From: an uncultured Rikenellaceae bacterium
Lineage (GTDB): Bacteria; Bacteroidota; Bacteroidia; Bacteroidales; Rikenellaceae
NCBI GenBank assembly: GCA_947074135.1
Contig: CAMTOL010000024.1
Span: forward strand, 1 to 15,837
Reading direction: 5' to 3'
DNA length: 15,837 bases
The notes under the pieces: generated by a model
Told to the model about the DNA's origin: nothing
Database searches by the model: none
The model's input: only the letters and a program-made list of their open reading frames with translations
Program-made: the position numbers and the translations under genes
Part shown: one piece after another, positions 14,234 to 15,837 of the stretch
How the letters are laid out: each line of letters opens with the position of its first letter
Position numbering within the stretch: the first letter of the stretch is position 1

Positions 14234-14273
14234 AAAAAAAGTATTGAGAAACGAATGCATCTCAATACTTTTT
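14233..14273 (-). terminator. Rho-independent terminator after the CoA-transferase gene
   Basis: A 14-bp perfect stem (14236-14249 with 14260-14273) with a 10-base loop. On the minus strand it runs into eight T (14240-14233). It lies about 155 bases after the CoA-transferase stop. The intervening 14274-14429 holds no recognisable gene or site. Confidence 0.88.
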
Positions 14274-14429
14274 AGTGGATGTGTAATAATCAGAATTTTA
14301 CAAACTCGCCAGGTCTTGATTTTTGGAAACTATTCTTTTAATCAGTTTCAATTCGTCGCTTTTTGAAAAAAACGATACCAAAAACTCTTGGCAAGTACTG
14401 CGTATTTGATGACTGTTTAATCGCTCAGT

Positions 14430-15746
14430 CTATTTAGCGCAGCGCATTTTGATATAAGCGTGGTGCGAACCGAAACGTTCGTGAGCAGCTCTGTCCAACT
14501 CCTCTCTATGCTGTGGCGCAGCAATCGAAATAATTGCACGAGCACGCTCTTGAAGAGTCTTGCCATACAAATCAACTGCACCAAATTCAGTTACAAAGTA
14601 ATGCATATGAGCTCTTGTTGTAACAACACCAGCACCTAAGTTAAGCGTTGCAGCAATCTTTGACATACCTTTGTTAGTAACCGCAGGCATCGCAATAATA
14701 GCTTTACCACCTCTACTCAACGATGCACCATAGATAAAGTCAACCTGACCACCAACTCCTGAATAGTGAGTAGTACCTAGTGAGTCAGCGCAAACTTGAC
14801 CTGTAATATCGACTTGAAGTGCAGAGTTAATAGCTGTAACTTTGTCGTTTTTAGAGATAATAAATGGGTCGTTAGTGTATCCTACGTCCATCATCAACAC
14901 TCCAGGATTGTCATCGATAAAGTCATAAACTTTTTGTGAACCCATCAAGAAGGTCGAAACCATCTTGCCTTTGTCAATTGTTTTTGCCATACCATTGATA
15001 ACACCGCTTTCGACAAGTGGAAGAACGCCATCGGCAAACATTTCGGTATGGATACCCAAGTTCTTGTGTCCGCCCAATTGCGCCAACACAGCGTTAGGAA
15101 TTGCACCGATACCCATTTGCAAACAAGCGCCATCTTCGATAAGAGCCGCACAGTGTTTGCCAATTGCAACCTCTACATCGCTTGGAGTCGAGAAGTGAGC
15201 CTCTTCGAGTAGTTCGTCGTGTTGACACCAGATATCAATCATATCGGTTTTAATCATCGCATCACCAAACGCACGAGGTACGTGTTTGTTGATAATAGCG
15301 ATTGTAGTGTCAGCCATTTCGATAGCTGCAAGTGTAGCGTCAACCGAAGTACCCAATGATACATAGCCGTGTTTGTCTGGTGGAGAAACCTGAACCATAG
15401 CCACATTGATAGGAAGTGCGCCTGAACGGTAAAGTTTTTGTGTTTCGCTCAAGAATACTGGAATATAATCAGCAAAACCAGCTTGAGTTGCTTTACGAAG
15501 GTTGCCACCTACGAAAAATTGGTCGCTTTGGAATATGCCCTCGAAACGAGCCTCGCCGTAAGGTGCTGGTCCTTCGGTGTGAAGGTGATGAATGTGAACA
15601 TCTTTGAGCTCGCCATTCTCGCCACGTTTCAACAGAGCTTCGATTAGGCACGCTGGCGCAGCTGCCACACTCGAAAAGTGGATATGATCGCCAGATTTAA
15701 CAACTTTGACAGCCTCTTCAGGGCTAACGATTTTAATTTCTCTCAT
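14430..15746 (-). CDS. Acetyl-CoA hydrolase/transferase family protein (4-hydroxybutyrate CoA-transferase-like)
   Basis: Family I-type CoA-transferases move CoA between short acyl groups, for example acetate with 4-hydroxybutyrate, succinate or propionate, in anaerobic fermentation. The 438-residue protein is full length. The catalytic glutamate is E235 in GIHTEMFADG, preceded by LQMGIGAIPNAV (209-220). The CoA/substrate-loop glycine motif is SGVGGQVDFIYGA at 329-341, followed by KAIIAMPAV and an AHMHYFVTEFGAVDL segment (379-393). The overall pattern is closest to 4-hydroxybutyrate/acetate CoA-transferases, but the acyl substrate cannot be fixed from sequence. In a Bacteroidota anaerobe, succinate or propionate exchange is equally plausible. 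It has its own -7 box upstream and a terminator downstream, so it looks monocistronic. Confidence 0.92.
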   Translation of the reverse strand: MREIKIVSPEEAVKVVKSGDHIHFSSVAAAPACLIEALLKRGENGELKDVHIHHLHTEGPAPYGEARFEGIFQSDQFFVGGNLRKATQAGFADYIPVFLSETQKLYRSGALPINVAMVQVSPPDKHGYVSLGTSVDATLAAIEMADTTIAIINKHVPRAFGDAMIKTDMIDIWCQHDELLEEAHFSTPSDVEVAIGKHCAALIEDGACLQMGIGAIPNAVLAQLGGHKNLGIHTEMFADGVLPLVESGVINGMAKTIDKGKMVSTFLMGSQKVYDFIDDNPGVLMMDVGYTNDPFIISKNDKVTAINSALQVDITGQVCADSLGTTHYSGVGGQVDFIYGASLSRGGKAIIAMPAVTNKGMSKIAATLNLGAGVVTTRAHMHYFVTEFGAVDLYGKTLQERARAIISIAAPQHREELDRAAHERFGSHHAYIKMRCAK

Positions 15747-15826
15747 TTTTCTATTTGTTTATTTTTGTATTAATTTGATTGACAGAGGTTTAAGTTGTTT
15801 TTGTGGTTACTCACAAAGCAATTACG

Positions 15827-15834
15827 CAAAGGTA
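15827..15834 (-). promoter_or_regulatory. Bacteroidota -7 box for the CoA-transferase gene
   Basis: The minus strand reads TACCTTTG, an exact TAnnTTTG match, 80 bases before the ATG. Its -33 region lies beyond the window edge and cannot be checked. Confidence 0.55.
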
Positions 15835-15837
15835 TGA

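Noticed and set aside
14388..14401. A second sigma-54-like site (TTGGCAAGTACTGC).
   Set aside because: The GG and GC are 10 bases apart instead of the required 12, and it does not precede a plus-strand gene.
12536..14432. Genome-wide reassignment of TAG to a sense codon, suggested by the amber in DUF454 and the open frame after the CoA-transferase.
   Set aside because: TAG is the natural stop of several full-length genes here (the 108-aa gene, wbqC-like, M64 peptidase, lemA, barrel gene), so it is being used as a stop.

Overview
The window looks like a chromosomal segment from a member of the Bacteroidota, probably the order Bacteroidales. This rests on several exact copies of the Bacteroidota -7 promoter box TAnnTTTG, the general lack of Shine-Dalgarno sequences before genes, moderately low GC (low 40s by eye), and the gene content: an M64 peptidase, a WbqC-like protein, short surface-type lipoproteins, and a CoA-transferase typical of anaerobic fermenters. 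No tRNA, rRNA, IS element, phage gene or CRISPR array was seen. Most of the window is ordinary core genome.

Layout, left to right. (1) 1-1681: the tail of an unknown upstream gene and a strong terminator, then holB-folK on the minus strand (DNA polymerase III delta prime and the HPPK of folate synthesis), overlapping by 32 bp. (2) 1800-5692, plus strand: asnS, a small unknown protein (108 aa) and a terminator, then rpoN (sigma-54) and a C_GCAxxG_C_C-type putative redox protein. The rpoN leader holds both a Bacteroidota -7 box and a near-consensus sigma-54 -24/-12 element, which suggests autoregulation. (3) 5731-6270, minus strand: a WbqC-like protein divergent from rnr. (4) 6437-10758, plus strand: rnr (RNase R), an unknown lipoprotein whose GTG start lies inside the end of rnr, and a secreted M64-family zinc peptidase, closed by a 30-bp perfect palindrome acting as a two-way terminator. 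(5) 10834-14181, minus strand: lemA, a TPM-domain protein with a glycine-rich tail, a DUF454/YbaN-type membrane protein broken by an in-frame amber codon, an outer-membrane barrel-like protein and a short lipoprotein. All face the same way and may form one envelope-related transcription unit. The two spacers flanking the TPM gene carry 7-bp tandem repeats. (6) 14430-15746, minus strand: an acetyl-CoA hydrolase/CoA-transferase family enzyme with its own promoter and terminator.

There is no convincing new multi-gene system here. The observations most worth checking are the sigma-54 element in front of rpoN itself, the interrupted DUF454 gene, the heptanucleotide repeats around the TPM gene, and promoters that begin directly at the U-tract of the preceding terminator. 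Four genes appear to start at non-ATG codons: folK, the lipoprotein at 8799 and the TPM gene at GTG, and the DUF454 remnant at TTG.
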